Positions 36,008 to 48,540 of a stretch of 64,000 bases of DNA are shown here, in pieces (the stretch's first letter is position 1; the number at the start of each line of letters is the position of its first letter). Source of the DNA: Solen grandis (lineage: Eukaryota; Mollusca; Bivalvia; Adapedonta; Solenidae); NCBI GenBank assembly GCA_021229015.1, contig CM037794.1, positions 40,691,126 to 40,755,125 of the forward strand, read 5' to 3'. The notes beneath the pieces were generated by a model. That model did no database searches. It had not been told where the DNA came from and saw only the letters and a program-made list of their open reading frames with translations. The position numbers and the translations under genes are program-made.

Positions 36008-37942
36008 GCAGCAACTAAGTGCTGTTAACAGTCTTAGCGTAGGGGATGGACAATTTTTTCCACAGAGATCAAGAGACACGGCCCTGTACATACTTTTCCT
36101 CCCCCGTTTTTCTGAGAGGGCAACAAAAAAATTTTTTATTTTAAAAATTTTTTAAAAATCTTCCCTCGGAAAAATTTTCAGAATTTAATTTCTTTGGACA
36201 ATGGTCCCCCTATAGTGTTCCATTTTTATAGCACATAAGAATCATTTTCTTTGTCTGTCTGTATCAATCTTATGTTCAGCGGGTGACCCCCCTTTTTTAC
36301 AAATGCATATTTCAACTGTTTTAATTCATTAAAAACTTTCAGGGTTTCATTATTGTTTAAACATCTGCACTACTCAAAAAAATTGGGAATTTCGGGAAAC
36401 ATTAAAAATTTTTCCCCTTTAAAAAATGTTTAGGCACTTTTTAAAAAAAAAGAAATGTAAAATTTAAACTTTAAAAAATTTAGTTGGTTTCCCCTTTTTT
36501 TCCCCCCTTGTACCCTTCATTGAAATTTCAGAAAAATGATTTTTTTTTTTTTTTTAAATTTAATGGTACGGGACGCTGTCCAATTCCCTTTTAAAATGAA
36601 TTCTGTAACAAGACCCACTTGAAAGACATTTTTTTTCCAAAAGAGAAGTTTTACAAATCGTTTAAAAAATCCTCTTCACTCTGCAGTATTAACGGATTCC
36701 CAACTTTTGGTTGCTGTACGGTCCTTCTTTTAATGGCTGGGTTTGCTGCTTTCCTAGGTTTCTACCCCCTTGACCCCTGTCAAAAGGACCCAAAAAAAGG
36801 TCAGGAAAGCCAGTCCCCTGCAGTTCTCACCCCCCCTGAAAGATATTTAAACCCCCCAAATACATATGTTTTTTTTTTTGAAAAGGCACGGTTTAAGATA
36901 TTGCCAGGCTGTGAGAATGCAAATTTCATTGTTGATAATCTATCTGTATACTTTTAACTACACGCCGGAAGGTGCCTTTTTTGCGGTTTTAAAACAAAAA
37001 TGAGATTTGGTGTTTTTTCAAAAAAAAATTTTTTAAATAATGCATTAGGCATCGGAAAATTCCCCTTGGGGGGCGGGGGATGCTAAAAAAAAGCTGCCAG
37101 TGTTAAATTTTAAGTTTTCCCGGGGCTTGGGGGCCTTGAATCCCCGGGTAGTAGATTGTTTTTGTTGGTTCTTCCCAGAAGCTTGAGTTATCTTTTGACA
37201 GATTGCTGATGTGAAGAAGGGCCCCTTAGGATTGTGAAAAAACCACAAAGCTAGCGTTTTTTGTGGTAGAAGTAGGCACCGGCTTTGTAAGGTCCCGCTA
37301 CTGGGTTGTTGTAGCCAAAAATAAAAAAAAGATGATTCCCTTTAATGCCTTTGGGAATGAAAATATAGACTTTCACAATTTATTTTTGAGAAAAAACCAT
37401 CCTATGAAGGTCATTTAAAGGTCTTAATTCCCCTTTTTTTCATACCCGACAAAGTCCCCCCAAATTTAGTTCTGAATCAGAAAAACTTTCTGATGGCAGA
37501 AATTTATTTATCCAGAAACACTGGCTGCGGCAAGCGTGAATTGAATGGAAACCCCTCAGTGTTTATGGGGAGGGTAAGTACAGTGAGTGTCATAGTGACC
37601 TTTCCTTTTGGGAGGAGATAAACATAGACACGGAAGTCACAGCACAATCGCTTTTTTTTTAAATTTTCAATTTTTCCTTTCCCTTTTATTCAGTGTTTTG
37701 TATACCGGTAATAAAAAAGATAAATTTTTGAAATATTGTATTTTTTTTTATAAACAAAAAATGACACTATACAACAAAAATTTTTTTGTTTTATAACATG
37801 ATAAATTTAACTTAAAATCAAGGACCCGCCAAAGAATTTTATCTTATGTTATAACAAAAAAAATAAAAAAAATATTTGGGGAAAACAATTTTATAAAATA
37901 TGTCCTTTTACTTAAACATTACTTTTAAAAAAACTAAGGGGT

Positions 37943-38187
37943 TTAACCCCTTTTTCCCCCTATATAGACTCATTTTGCGACTCATAGGTACCACATAAAG
38001 CCGATCGCAGAAAAACCACATTAAACCCCTTTCCAAATTTAAATTTAAAAAAAATTTTTTTTCCCGACCACTGAGGAGAGCGAACAGCGGGTAAAAACCT
38101 GATCACTGTGAGTTATTGCGGGGGGTCGGTTTTTTTTTGTTAAAAAAAGGGCTTTTATGGATTTTCCCCTTTTGAGAGAAGGGTTAA
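37943..38187 (-). mobile_element. TTAA MITE, copy 9 (corrupted text)
   Basis: It starts tttaaccccttttt and continues tatatagactcattttgcga, then taccacataaagccgatcg and accactgaggagagcgaacag. It ends gagagaagggttaa. Inverted orientation. Confidence 0.75.
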
Positions 38188-41100
38188 AGTTTTTTATTGA
38201 TTAGTTTCTTGAAAAAAGTTTGTCTTTGTCAGTTTAGATTTCTTAACAGATTTTAGTGGTTTTCATCAACTGTTAAATTTATAATTCCTGATCTTGCAGA
38301 AAAACTTTCAATTTAAAGAACCATTTTCATTGCTTTTCATTTTTTTTTGTATTTTTTTCAGTAAAAATTTTTATCCGCATCAACATTTTTCTTCTTTTTA
38401 GTTTACAAAGGTGCAAAAAAACCCTAACTTAATCTTGTTTTTCAAGAAAATTGGCCTTTGCTTTAGCAATTTTCTTTTAACCCCCGAATTTAGTTTTGAC
38501 TATTTCAGCCTTTTTTGTTTTTTAGTTTTTCTCTTATATTTGTTTGCATCTGTATTTGCCCTAAGCTGTTTGTTCAGACAGTTTTTTCTAAATGTTTTGA
38601 AAAAAAACTTACAAAGCTTTTTTCAATTTTCTTTTTGTGGTTATTAAATTTAAGATATTTAAAAATTTTTGCCAAGAAAGCTGTCGATTTTAGATGTTAA
38701 AATATTTAAATGTTGATTAAAACTTAAATTGAATTCAGAAATTTTTTGGTTGAGAGGATAGGAAATTTGATTGAATTGTTTTCGGTTTTAATGTTTTTTT
38801 TTAAAGCTTATGTGGTTTTTACTATAAAAATGTTTTTTCGTTAGGTTTTTCCGTTGGGGGAAAAATAGAAGAGATTTGTTGAAAGTTTTGTGGTGTGGTT
38901 TTTTTGTGATAACCCCTTTGGTTTTTAAAGTTGATTTTTTAAAGGGTAAAGGGGTGGAACATGAAGTGGCCCTATTAGGTTTGCCAATTTTCCCTTTTCT
39001 TAATACGTTATGTAGTTTTTTTTTTCCCCTGTGAAAGGGTAAAATAGGGATATTTTCCAGGTTTTGTTGTCTGCCCGTAATTTTTCAGTCAAGTTCGGGG
39101 TGAATAGGAAAGAATTTTTTTTAAATTTTTCCCCATTGTCTGATTGTTTAATCCCCTTGTTAGACCCCTTTTAATCTTCTCGTGGTGGACAAGTTATGTT
39201 TTTTTTAGAAAGCATTTAATCCTGAAAAAATTTAATTTCCCCTTAAATTATAGTGTGGGTTGTTTTTTTGGGGAACTGTTGGAAATGATGAGGTTTTTTT
39301 AAAAATAAAAAAAATAATTACGGGAAATTGAGGTGTTGATTTTTTTTTTATTGTCGTTTCCCCAATTTTTTTAGTTTCCCCAAACACTCTTAAAGAGATT
39401 TTTGTTGTGTTTGTAAGCCGTTCGGCACTGAAGAGTGAAGTTTTTTTTGTGTTGTTGTTTTTTTTTTATATTTTTTCTTTTTTTTTAAACACATTTATAT
39501 TTTTTTAACAAAGATTGTAGAAACAAAAAGAAAGTAAAAAATAAAAAAAATTTTTTTTACGTTGTCTGGTTTTCCCCCCTTTTTTTAAATCTTGATTTGC
39601 TTGGCTTTTTTTTAAAAGATATACTTTATTTTAAATTTTTGACCAAAAATTTTCCCTAAAATAAATTGTGTGTGTAAATGTTAAGTTTTAAATGCTTAAA
39701 AATTTGAGTTCAGAGAGGTTTTTGTTTGTTCCCCAAAATCCCCAATTGATTGCTTTTTAAATTTTAAAAATTTTTAGTCATTGGAAAAAAAGAAAGATTT
39801 TTTGAAAATTTAAGATTAAAAAAAAAAAAATTAAATTTTCTTAATTGCCATTTTATTTTAATTCCCCCAAACCTACCTTTGAATTGAAATTGTTGTGTTT
39901 TTGAGTTGTTTCGTATTAAGCGTAAGGGGTTTTTTATTGCGTTTGTTGTTTTTGTTTTTTTAATTTTTATTATATTTTTTTTTAAAACCCCAAAAAAAAA
40001 AAAAACAAAAAAAGGTATATAAAAATAAAATTTTTTATTCGTATTTTGGTATTCAAATTAGATTTTTTTAAAAAGTGATATTTTGCTTGTGCCCCTTTTT
40101 GGGCAAGGATTCATTTTTTTAATTTAAGCCAAAAATTTTCCCCAAAAATATTGTGTGTTGAAAAAAAGTTTAAATTTTAAATGTGAAAAAATTTTTTTTT
40201 TATTTTTCAGAGAGATTTTGTTTGTTTCCCCAAAACCCCCTCAATGGATTGTTTTTTAAAATTTTAAATTTTTTGTATTGGGAAAAAAAAGCATTTTTTG
40301 TACTTTTTAAAGATTGAAAAAAAAGAAAGAATTTTTTCCCCGTTTAATCTAGATTAAAACCCCCTTTGACTTGAAACCTTGTCTGTGTTTGTGAGCTTTT
40401 TTTGGGGCACTGAACGAGTGAAGTTTTTTTTGTTTTTTGGGGTTTTTGTTTTTTTAATTTTTATTTTTTTATTTTTAAACACTAGACAAAAAAAAAAAAA
40501 AAAAAAGAAATTAAAATAATCAAAATTTTATTACTTCGTCAAATTTTGGTTGGGGTTTCCCCAACCCCTTTTTTCCCGAATTGTGATGCCCCCGTTGGCC
40601 CATTTGGTATTTAATTTTTTTTAAAAATTTTTTGCCAAAAAAATTTCTAAAATATTTTTTGTTTGATATAAATGTTAATTTAAAAAAGTTAAAAAAATTT
40701 TGTTTTTTTTTAGCGTGGTTTTTTTTCTTGTTCCCCAAACATTCCCCCAATCGTTGTTTTTAAATCCTTTAAATTATTCCAGAATTGGAAACAGAAATGC
40801 ATTTCTTTAAAAAAATTTAAAAAGATTAAAAAAAAAAAAAAACAATTTTTTATAATTCAAATTGTGTTGTGTTTTGGAAAAAAAAAAAATTTGGAAAGTA
40901 AAGAATCATTTTTTCCCGGATTTTTTCAAAACATGATTTCCCTTTAGTCCCCCAATGTGAAATTTTTGAGTGGGGGTCATTGAAGATTCAAAAATTTTAA
41001 TTTTTATATATGATTTTTGGCCATCTTGTTTCCCCTTTTGTAAATATTTTTTCTGGGTTTTTTGTTCTTTCCCAGAGGAATCCAAGGGAATTTTTGAAAA

Positions 41101-41329
41101 ATTGATTTTTTTTTTTTGAATTCCCCTTTTTTGTTGAATTTGTTTGTTGTTCGTTTAAATGATAAGATTTTTTTTGTCCCCGAGATTGTGCTGGGGGTTT
41201 TTGATCCCCTTTTTTCCCTTTTGCGTCGTGCGTGGGTCCGTGTTCCCTGAAAAAAATTGTTGTGAAACCTTTGGGCCCCGTTTTGGCCCAATCTTGGGGA
41301 AAACTTGGTGGATGTTTGTTACATGAATC

Positions 41330-42560
41330 TGGATGGTTCGAAATTGGGTCATGTGGGGTCAAAACAGGTCCTAGGTAAATTTAGAAAAATTGTAACCCCT
41401 CTAGGGCCAAAATTTGGAATTTTTCAAAAAATTAAATTTTAGGATGTTTTTAATGATTCTCGGATGAGTTCAAAATTTTGGGTTTTCATTGGGGTCAAAA
41501 AAAAGGTATAGGTCAACTTGAAAACCTTGGAAAACTCTGGGGCCCCACTTTTTTTAGCCCAATTTCAAAAAATTTGGTGGATTTTTTTAAGTTTTCGGAG
41601 TTTTCGTTTTTGGGTCAGGGGGGTCAAAAAACTAGGTCACGGTCAAATTTAAAAAAACCCTTTTGGAAACTTACAGGCAATTTTGGCCAATTCAAAAAGT
41701 TGGGAAAAGATGTTTGTCTAAATGTATTAGATGAGTTAAAAATTTGGGCATGGGGGGTCAAAATAGGTCACCGGGTAAATTTAGAAAAGTTGTAACCCCT
41801 TAGAGGCCCATTTTTGGCCCCAATTTCATGAAATTTGGTCGGATTTTTTAAAATGTATCTGGATGAGTTCAAAATTTGGGTCATGTGGGGTCAAAAACTG
41901 GCCCCCCCGGTAAAAATTTAAAAAATTGGGGAAACCTTAGGATATTTTTGGGCCCCAATTCTTCATAAAATTTGGGGCGGATTTTGTCAAAATTATTTTG
42001 ATGGTTCGAAATTGGGAAATGGGGTCAAAAAAAACTAGGTACAGGTCAATTTAGAAAAATTGTGAAACTCAGAGGCCCAGTTTTAGCCAATCTTATAAAA
42101 TTGTCAGGGTGTTTGTTACATGTATTTGTGAGTTCGAAAATGGGAATTGGGGAAAAAAATAGGTCCCAGAAAAATTTAAAAAAACCTTTTGAACCTAAAA
42201 AGGGGGCCACATTTTTGGGCCCCTAATTTCAAAATTTTTTGGTCAGGATTTTGTTCATATTTTTGTGAGTTTGAAAGGGTCATGGGGTAAAAACTGTCCC
42301 AGGTCAAATCAAGGGGAAAAACCTTGGAAAATTAGGGCCAAGTTTTCCCCAAATCTTAAATATTTTTTGGTAGGATGTTTTTAATTGATTATTGGAGGGG
42401 TTTGAAATGAGTCCATGGGTAAAAAATAGGTACGGTAAAAATTTAGAAAACCCTTGTGAACACTCTAGGGAAATTTTTTTGCCCCTCTTTTAAATTAAAT
42501 AATGATGATGCATGAAATTAGTTGAGTAAAATTAGGAGGTCAAAGTAGGTACTTATCAAA
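41330..42560 (+). repeat. Tandem array, ~126-137-bp units (corrupted text)
   Basis: About nine units, each with a gagttc(a/g)aaa...tggggtcaaaa block followed by a taaatttagaaaaattgt block. Unit starts are near 41,337, 41,469, 41,600, 41,730, 41,866, 42,003, 42,129, 42,265 and 42,400. It is probably the internal array of a HINE-like element whose 3' end is at about 42,600-42,652. Confidence 0.7.
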
Positions 42561-42595
42561 TGTTAGAAAAAACTTTTAGTGCGGGTTTTTTGTCT

Positions 42596-42652
42596 TAGCT
42601 AAAACCCCCTTTTTTCTGGTGAGCACACGGGCTTTGGGCCCCCCTTGTTTTA
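42596..42652 (+). mobile_element. 3' end of a HINE-like element (corrupted text)
   Basis: tggtgagcacacgggctttg followed by ggccccccttgttt resembles the ggtgagcga...gggcc..ggccctcttgttt terminus of the clean elements. Confidence 0.5.
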
Positions 42653-43096
42653 TGTCCCCCAATTATATTTATTTGGTGCGTTCCCCCGGGGGAAAAGGAT
42701 GTTTATTCGAAAAAAAAATTTGGAAAAACTTTATTAGATGATTTATTAGCAAAATTTTTACATATTAAAATGCAGGCCCCCCAATATCACTTCATGATTA
42801 GTCTTGTGTGAAATAGTCGAGGGACGTTAAACCCCAATAAAATTAACAACAAAAATTTAAAATATGTTTAAACCCCCAGGGTTTACATGGGGGGAAAAGG
42901 GTTTTGCCTCATTGTGCCTTTGTCGTTAGACCCCCGGGTTAAAAATGTTAAAATTTTTATAAAAAATTGGTATATAAAAAGCGTATGGGGGTTTGCACGA
43001 TTTTTTTTTTTTGGAAAAATTTGGGTTTTGTATGGTAAGGGAAAAAATTTGTTAAAAGGTAGGGGATATGTGTTGGTGAAATGTAATTGTTATATT

Positions 43097-43101
<5 letters not shown>

Positions 43102-43139
<38 letters not shown>

Positions 43140-43142
43140 ACC

Positions 43143-43183
<41 letters not shown>
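43102..43183. repeat. Long poly-A tract
   Basis: Almost uninterrupted A for about 80 bp with one short break (tttaccc). Its length is unreliable in this block. Confidence 0.8.
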
Positions 43184-43186
<3 letters not shown>

Positions 43187-43198
43187 AAAGGTAGATTG

Positions 43199-43337
43199 TA
43201 AAATTTAATTTAAACCCCCATTCCCCGCCCATGAGGAGATCGAACAGCAAAAAAAATGTAGTGGGGTTTTTCTGCGGTGTTTGGGGTTTTATGCTGTTGC
43301 ATAGGTTTTATGGTTTTTATGAGGGAAAAAGGGTTAA
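43199..43337 (-). mobile_element. TTAA MITE, copy 10 (partial, corrupted text)
   Basis: aaatttaatt..., atgaggagatcgaacagc, ggttttatgctgttgcatag and atgagggaaaaagggttaa are recognisable. The opposite end runs into the poly-A tract. Confidence 0.6.
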
Positions 43338-43957
43338 GGCCTTTGTTTTTTTCCCAGAACTTGGAAAGGATGATTTTCGTGTTGTAAGTGGTTTTTGGTA
43401 TTGATGTAGCGGAGTCATTATTTTTTTTTTTGTTTTTGTTTTTTTTTTTACAGGAAAGGAAAAAAGAAAAATTAGAATTTTTTACTTATAATTTATGTTT
43501 GATTCAAGGGTTCCCCTTTAAAGGGTTTTGATTTTCATTGTCGGGGGGAAGTTTATAACTTTGAAATCTAGTTTCCCCCAAAGAAAAAGGTTGCCCCTTT
43601 TGAATTTTGGATTTGTTAATGTTTTTAAAAAAAAAAATAGTGTAAATTAGATGAATTAAAATTAATTTTGTTTTTCCCCAAAAAAAAAAAAAAAAAAAAT
43701 TTTATTTATAAAAAAAATTTCCGTGGGTATCTTCTTTTAAAAACACTTCCCCCGTATTTTAACCCCCACAGGAAAAGGGGTAACTTAAGAAAAACCCCTT
43801 TGATTGGTACCTGTTTGATCTAGAAACTAACATTCATTGAAAAGTGAAACCTTGTTTGTCCTTAAAATTTTTTCCCCTCACTTGGACAAGAGTGATTTAA
43901 AAGTAAAAATGAAATAAATAATTTCTTAAAATTTAGTTTTTTTGAAAAAGCTTTTTA

Positions 43958-44166
43958 AATTTTTTCCCTTTAGGGGGACCTAAAAAAATATGGGAAAGCA
44001 TAAAACCGATCGTGCGGTTACTGAGGTGATGGTTTTTGCGTTGTCCCCCCATGGTTGGAAATGAGGTTTTTGAAATTTTAAATTTGGAAGGGTTTTAATG
44101 GGTTTTTGGTGGGGGTTTGTGTGTACCTATTGGGGCGTAAAAAAGAGTATTTAGGGAAAAGGGTTC
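43958..44166 (+). mobile_element. TTAA MITE, copy 11 (corrupted text)
   Basis: agcataaaaccgatcg, tggttggaaatgagg, gtgtacctattgggg and agggaaaagggttc match the family in order. Confidence 0.6.
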
Positions 44167-46499
44167 AAGGATTATATAAACGTGGTTTGTGGGGTCTTGG
44201 GTTTTTCCCTTTTTTTTTAAAAATAAAAATTTCCATTAATTGAAGATGTTGGAAAAAAAAGCATTTGATACATTACTACAAAAAAGGCAAAAACCCGTGC
44301 CCCGTCTTGTTGTAGGTGTATTAAAGGGTGAATATTATTGCAGTAAGTTATGAAATTTGGTTTGGATTTAAAGGAAAAGTGTATGTGTCGTGTCGTTTTG
44401 TTATTCTTTTTTAAAAAATTTTAAAATATTGCATTTTAAAAAACTGTCGCGGGTTTAAAACAAAAAATTAAAGAATTTTTTCCCCTTAGGGAAAAATGTT
44501 TAAAAATTTACCAAGAATTTTTAATACCATTTTGATTTGGGCTTTTCCCCGTAGGGAAGAGGGGTTTTGTCTTAAAAAAAAGGGAAATAAAAAAGGTTAA
44601 CAATTTTAGTGGATTACATTATATTGTTTTAAAATTTTTTTTACTTTTTAAATAAACATATTCATTTTTTGGATGAGTCTTTCTATTGAAAAATTTTTCC
44701 CCTTTTCTTTTTCCATTCTTATTTCACTACGGGTTTTTGTACATTGGATTTGTAATCTGGAAAAAATTGTTCCAGCTTTGGAGATACAATGTGGTCCCCA
44801 AAATGATAATGTTTGGGGGAAAGGGCACAGTATTTAGTATTAGGCCCCCGGGGGAGCAGTTTGTTTTCGGTGAGCACAAAAAGTCCTTTCTTAAAGTTGT
44901 GGCGCCTAAATCCCCTTTTCCCAAAAATTTTGGGAAAGTTTTTTATAAATAAAAGAAGGGGCTGTTTCATAAATTGTACGAAAAAAAAATCTTGAAAAAT
45001 GTAATTTAAGATGTAAAATAGTATTTTTTTTTTGATTTTTTCTTTACAAAAAGTTTGTGTTTGTATAATGCAATAAATTGGGTCTTTTTTTCATGTTTTA
45101 TTGGAAAAATTAAAAATTAGGACCTATGTAGAACAAAGATTTGGGTAAAACAATTTGTCGTTTTAGTGAAATGGGCCCCAAAAGTGCAAAAATGTTTTAG
45201 TAAATAGTAAAAACCCGTCTGAAACAGTATTTGTAAAATGTTTAACCCCCTGGGTTGGTAAAATGAAGATTCAGAATGGGCCCCAAGGGTTTTGAAAATT
45301 TTTTTTTTTTTATTGGCATTCCCCCTTGCAGAAATTTTGGTTGCAATGGTGTCTATGTTTGTGTGCTATTTCTTGATTATAATTCCCAAAGTTTTAAAAA
45401 TTTTTTGCAAGCATGCTATAAAAGTTTAGAATTTGGTGTTTGGAAAAACATAAAGTTGTTTGTGTCTTTTTTTGGAATATTTTTGGGGGGTTTAAGAATT
45501 GTTTTTTGACGAGTGCAATTATTTCCCCCCATTCAGGTGAGGTTTTTTAAGAACCAAAAAAAACTTTTTAATGGGTCTTACATTTTTGTACTAAATTTTT
45601 TTTTAATTTTTTTTTGCATCCCCTTTGTAAATCCCTGATTTATAAAATTTGGCCCTTTTTTTATTTTAATTTGTAGTTAAGTGTTAATTTTTCCACATTT
45701 TTTTTCCCCCACCAAAATGGGGGGGCGGGTGGGGTTAGATTTGCTTTTCTGTTGTCCCCCAAAATTTGTGACAGATATTTGAAAGTAATTTTATACAGAT
45801 TGAAATTATGGTATATTATTAGGAATGAAAGTGCAAAATCTGATTGTTTTTGAAAGGGAAGAGTTTTGGGTTTTTTTTTTTGAAAAATTGGAAAAATTTT
45901 TCTTGTGAGCATGTAATGAAAGTTTTGTTAAGCTTGAAACTTCAGGAATATTAATCAAAACTGAATTGTGACCTGGGTATTTTAATGCCCTTTCCAAAAA
46001 TGAAGATTGATTTGCCTTTTTGTGTCCTCCCAAAAATGTGAAAGGAACTTGAAGGATTTGTTTTTGCGACTTAAAATTTTGGATATATTTTCAGGCAGAT
46101 TGACTTGGGGTTGGTTTTTTTTGGGGAAAGAAAGGGGGGGGGGGATCTTTGTCTTGGAAAAATTTTAGTTTTATATAAATCAAAGTCATTTATTTTCAAT
46201 AGCCCCAATAATATAAATTTCGTTTGTTCTCTTTTTTGGGTTTATGCATTAGACCCCAAAGAAAAAAAGTTGGACTTAAAAAATAAATGTATTAAAAAAG
46301 GTTTATTTATGTAAATGTAAAAAATTTCCACCTGAATAAGGGGTTTGGAATCTTTTCGAACATGTTGGATGTTGGGGTGGCATGGCTTTTGAAATTTGGC
46401 CCCCCGGAAATTAAAACGTAATTTGTAGTCCCCCCGTATGAATGGGCTATGGTTTCAATCAATTGAGTTTCATTCCGTCATGATTTTTTAAAAATTAAG

Positions 46500-46860
46500 G
46501 CCTTGGGCTTTAAAAATTCTTTAAAATTGCAGTTTTCTGGACATTTTTTTTTAACGTTTGCAGATATTGATCTAATATTTGGTACATCTGTCTACCACCA
46601 TGAGTTTGAGTTTCAGTTTGGTTCACTGATTTTTGACAAAATTACGGGCCTTGGACTTTGAAAATTTCTTTAAAGGAGCAGTTTCCTGGAATTTTTTCTA
46701 AATGTATGCAGATACTGACCTAATATTTGGTGTGTAAGTCTACCACCATGAGTTACAGATCAGGTTCGAGTTTCGTTTTGATTTGCTGATTTTTGAAGAA
46801 ATTTGGACCTTGGACTTAGAAAAATTTCTTAAGTTTTCTATGCCGATAGGGGCTTGGTAT
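46500..46860 (+). repeat. Tandem repeat, ~150-160 bp, two or more units
   Basis: Units share atctaatatttggt / cctaatatttggt, then gtctaccaccatgagtt, then gatttttga...ttggact. The second unit is clean sequence; the first lies at the end of the corrupted block, so this array marks the quality boundary. Confidence 0.7.
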
Positions 46861-47206
46861 TGTTAGGCAATACTTTCAGAATGCTTGTCCCTCTAGTGAT
46901 GAGTGCATTGATTTGTGGCTGGCATTGAGAGCAGCCCATGGTATCTGTAGTTGAGGTAAAAGTTGCAGTGGTAGCTGAGAAAGTTAAAGAATTTGCAAGT
47001 ATTCTGAAGCACTATTACTGAAGTTATAATTATCATACAAGTTCCAATATCTGTGTTATAAGATGTAAAACAATTGTACTGCAAAGGCTCTGAAACTTGT
47101 GTATTGACCATTTGATTTGTGGGAAATTTAACTGGTGCTTACTGTGACTTGAGACATGATTGACTGTTTGAAACAATGACTGTGTATCTTGAGAAGAACA
47201 GTTATG
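46861..47206 (-). CDS. Coding-like stretch, unrecognised (low confidence)
   Basis: On the minus strand two frames look coding-like: a frame running through HNCSSQDTQSLFQTVNHVS to a TGA at about 47,033, and a Thr-rich frame at about 46,855-46,980 containing GCSQCQPQINALITRGTS and ending in TAG. The first continues in frame into the region beyond the MITE at 47,207-47,715 if the MITE and one target duplication are ignored. I recognise no domain. It could be an old retroelement ORF. Confidence 0.25.
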
Positions 47207-47715
47207 CAGGGTTCCCACGGTCAGGGAAAAGCCGGGGGGGGGGGGGGGGGGGGAATACAAGGTCAGGGAAAAGCCAGGAAAATATGAAATTGGTCAGGAA
47301 AAAGCCAGGGAAAAAAAAATTTCAAGGTCAGGGAAAAGCCAGGGAAATTTGAAATTGGTCAGGGAAATTTGGAAATTCAGAAAAAGTCAGGGAAAGTCAG
47401 GGAATTTTGCAATCAAGGAATGTTGACCAAAGAGCAGGAGGATTGTAATAAAGAAAGGCTAAGGCAGTTTCTTCCATTTGGCTTTTTTCAGACAGTTTGA
47501 ATTGTCAGATTGGCATGATATTAAATAAGTTCCCATTAGCATCCAACTGGCACACCATCATTTCATGTTTGAAAATAAAAAAATTATCAAGAAGTAACTT
47601 AGTTTTGGAAGATCTGTATTTGCCGCTGGATTTGTGCTTAATTTAGTCAGGGAATTTTGAGTTTGGTCAGGGAAAAGTCGGGGAATTTTGATTTTTCAAT
47701 TTTGTGGGAACCCTG
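47207..47715. mobile_element. hAT-type MITE with CAGGGTTCCCAC ends
   Basis: The left end CAGGGTTCCCAC and right end GTGGGAACCCTG are perfect 12-bp inverted repeats, flanked by a 5-bp direct repeat TTATG (47,202-47,206 and 47,716-47,720). The interior is built of ggtcagggaaaagccaggg-type repeats in one direction near each end, with a G-run at 47,234-47,251. CAGGG termini and a 5-8-bp duplication are typical of hAT elements. Confidence 0.8.
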
Positions 47716-48015
47716 TTATGTTGCTGTATGTTGTGTGGGCCGCTGTGTAGGTTTGTTGTTGAAATGTTTGTGTGAGTATACTGGGTTTTGTTCTTAATTA
47801 TCTGGGCTGCCATTAATATTGAGGATACCAGGGCTGCTTCCTGCCTTTGTTTTTCCTCTGCTTTAGCTTTGGATATTAATAAGGCCAATTTGGTTTTCGC
47901 CTTTTTTCCTGGGCACTTTGGGACTACAATATTGCTTGGGCTGTGTTTTTCTTGTGTCTGTCTTTGATGGCTCTGTAGGTATGTTTGAAGTGAAGCACAA
48001 TATCCCTTTTATGTA
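47716..48015 (-). CDS. Open frame of about 100 codons, unrecognised
   Basis: On the minus strand the frame is open from a TAA near 48,017 into the MITE. It includes NIVVPKCPGKKAKTKLALL, then AKAEEKQRQEAALVSSILM, a charged helix-like segment. It has no domain I know. A second frame of the same DNA is also partly open, so coding is not certain. The MITE inserted at its 3' side would truncate any product. Confidence 0.3.
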
Positions 48016-48021
48016 AAATTG

Positions 48022-48412
48022 TTATGGTATCTGTCTTGTTTCAGCAACAGAAATCTCTGACACCATTTGACTGTCAGATTCCATCTGTTTAAATGAAAGT
48101 AACATTACTAGTTGAAGGGTGTGGTGAAGCTGGCTGATATTTGGACTCATAGGCCCTTCATGGGTCCCATATAGCAAGCTCATTTTGATCCAATATGACT
48201 GATACAGATAATCTAATATGTATCTAAATCCTAAGCTATAAATTGATTCACTATGAATCTGTCCCTCCACTAATTCAGGGTGTGTTCTGTTGGAATTCCT
48301 AGATGGGAGACTTGTCAGACTTTTGTTGCGCTGTTTTCTACCCCATTCCCTGTCCAGTATCACCTGCCAGCCATTTCTAGACCCCTTACTCAGCGTCTTC
48401 AGTGCTGTTGTT
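48022..48412 (-). CDS. Exon-like open frame of about 130 codons, unrecognised
   Basis: A minus-strand acceptor (cttttgaaatttcag) precedes an open frame running to TAA at 48,022-48,024. The peptide is not low-complexity (NGWQVILDREWGRKQRNKSL early, SIYSLGFRYILDYLYQSYW in the middle). There is no signal peptide or known domain. It could be a terminal exon, or part of the same decayed element as the frames at 46,861-48,015. Confidence 0.35.
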
Positions 48413-48540
48413 CTGAAATTTCAAAAGTTATAAAAGATATAATTTCTTAAGAAAGAAAACCAAACAAGGCAAGGTTGGGACTTTTAAACCTGGCCTTTAA
48501 ACTTAAAATGTTAAACTGATGAGAAAAAATTAAGACATCA

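Larger units (their letters stand above)
34620..46570. other. Low-accuracy sequence block (probable unpolished long-read consensus)
   Basis: Runs of five or more A, T, G or C occur on nearly every line, far above both flanks. Known repeats are still recognisable but distorted: MITE copies at 35,772, 37,943, 43,199 and 43,958 have lengthened homopolymers and lost short motifs. The flanks before 34,600 and after 46,600 are clean. Open frames in this block are Lys/Phe/Gly/Pro-rich by-products of the homopolymers. I call no genes here; a real gene could be hidden. Confidence 0.85.

Noticed and set aside
34690..46330. Many 60-120-codon frames in the corrupted block
   Set aside because: Lys-, Phe-, Gly- and Pro-rich peptides from homopolymers; overlapping frames on both strands are equally open.
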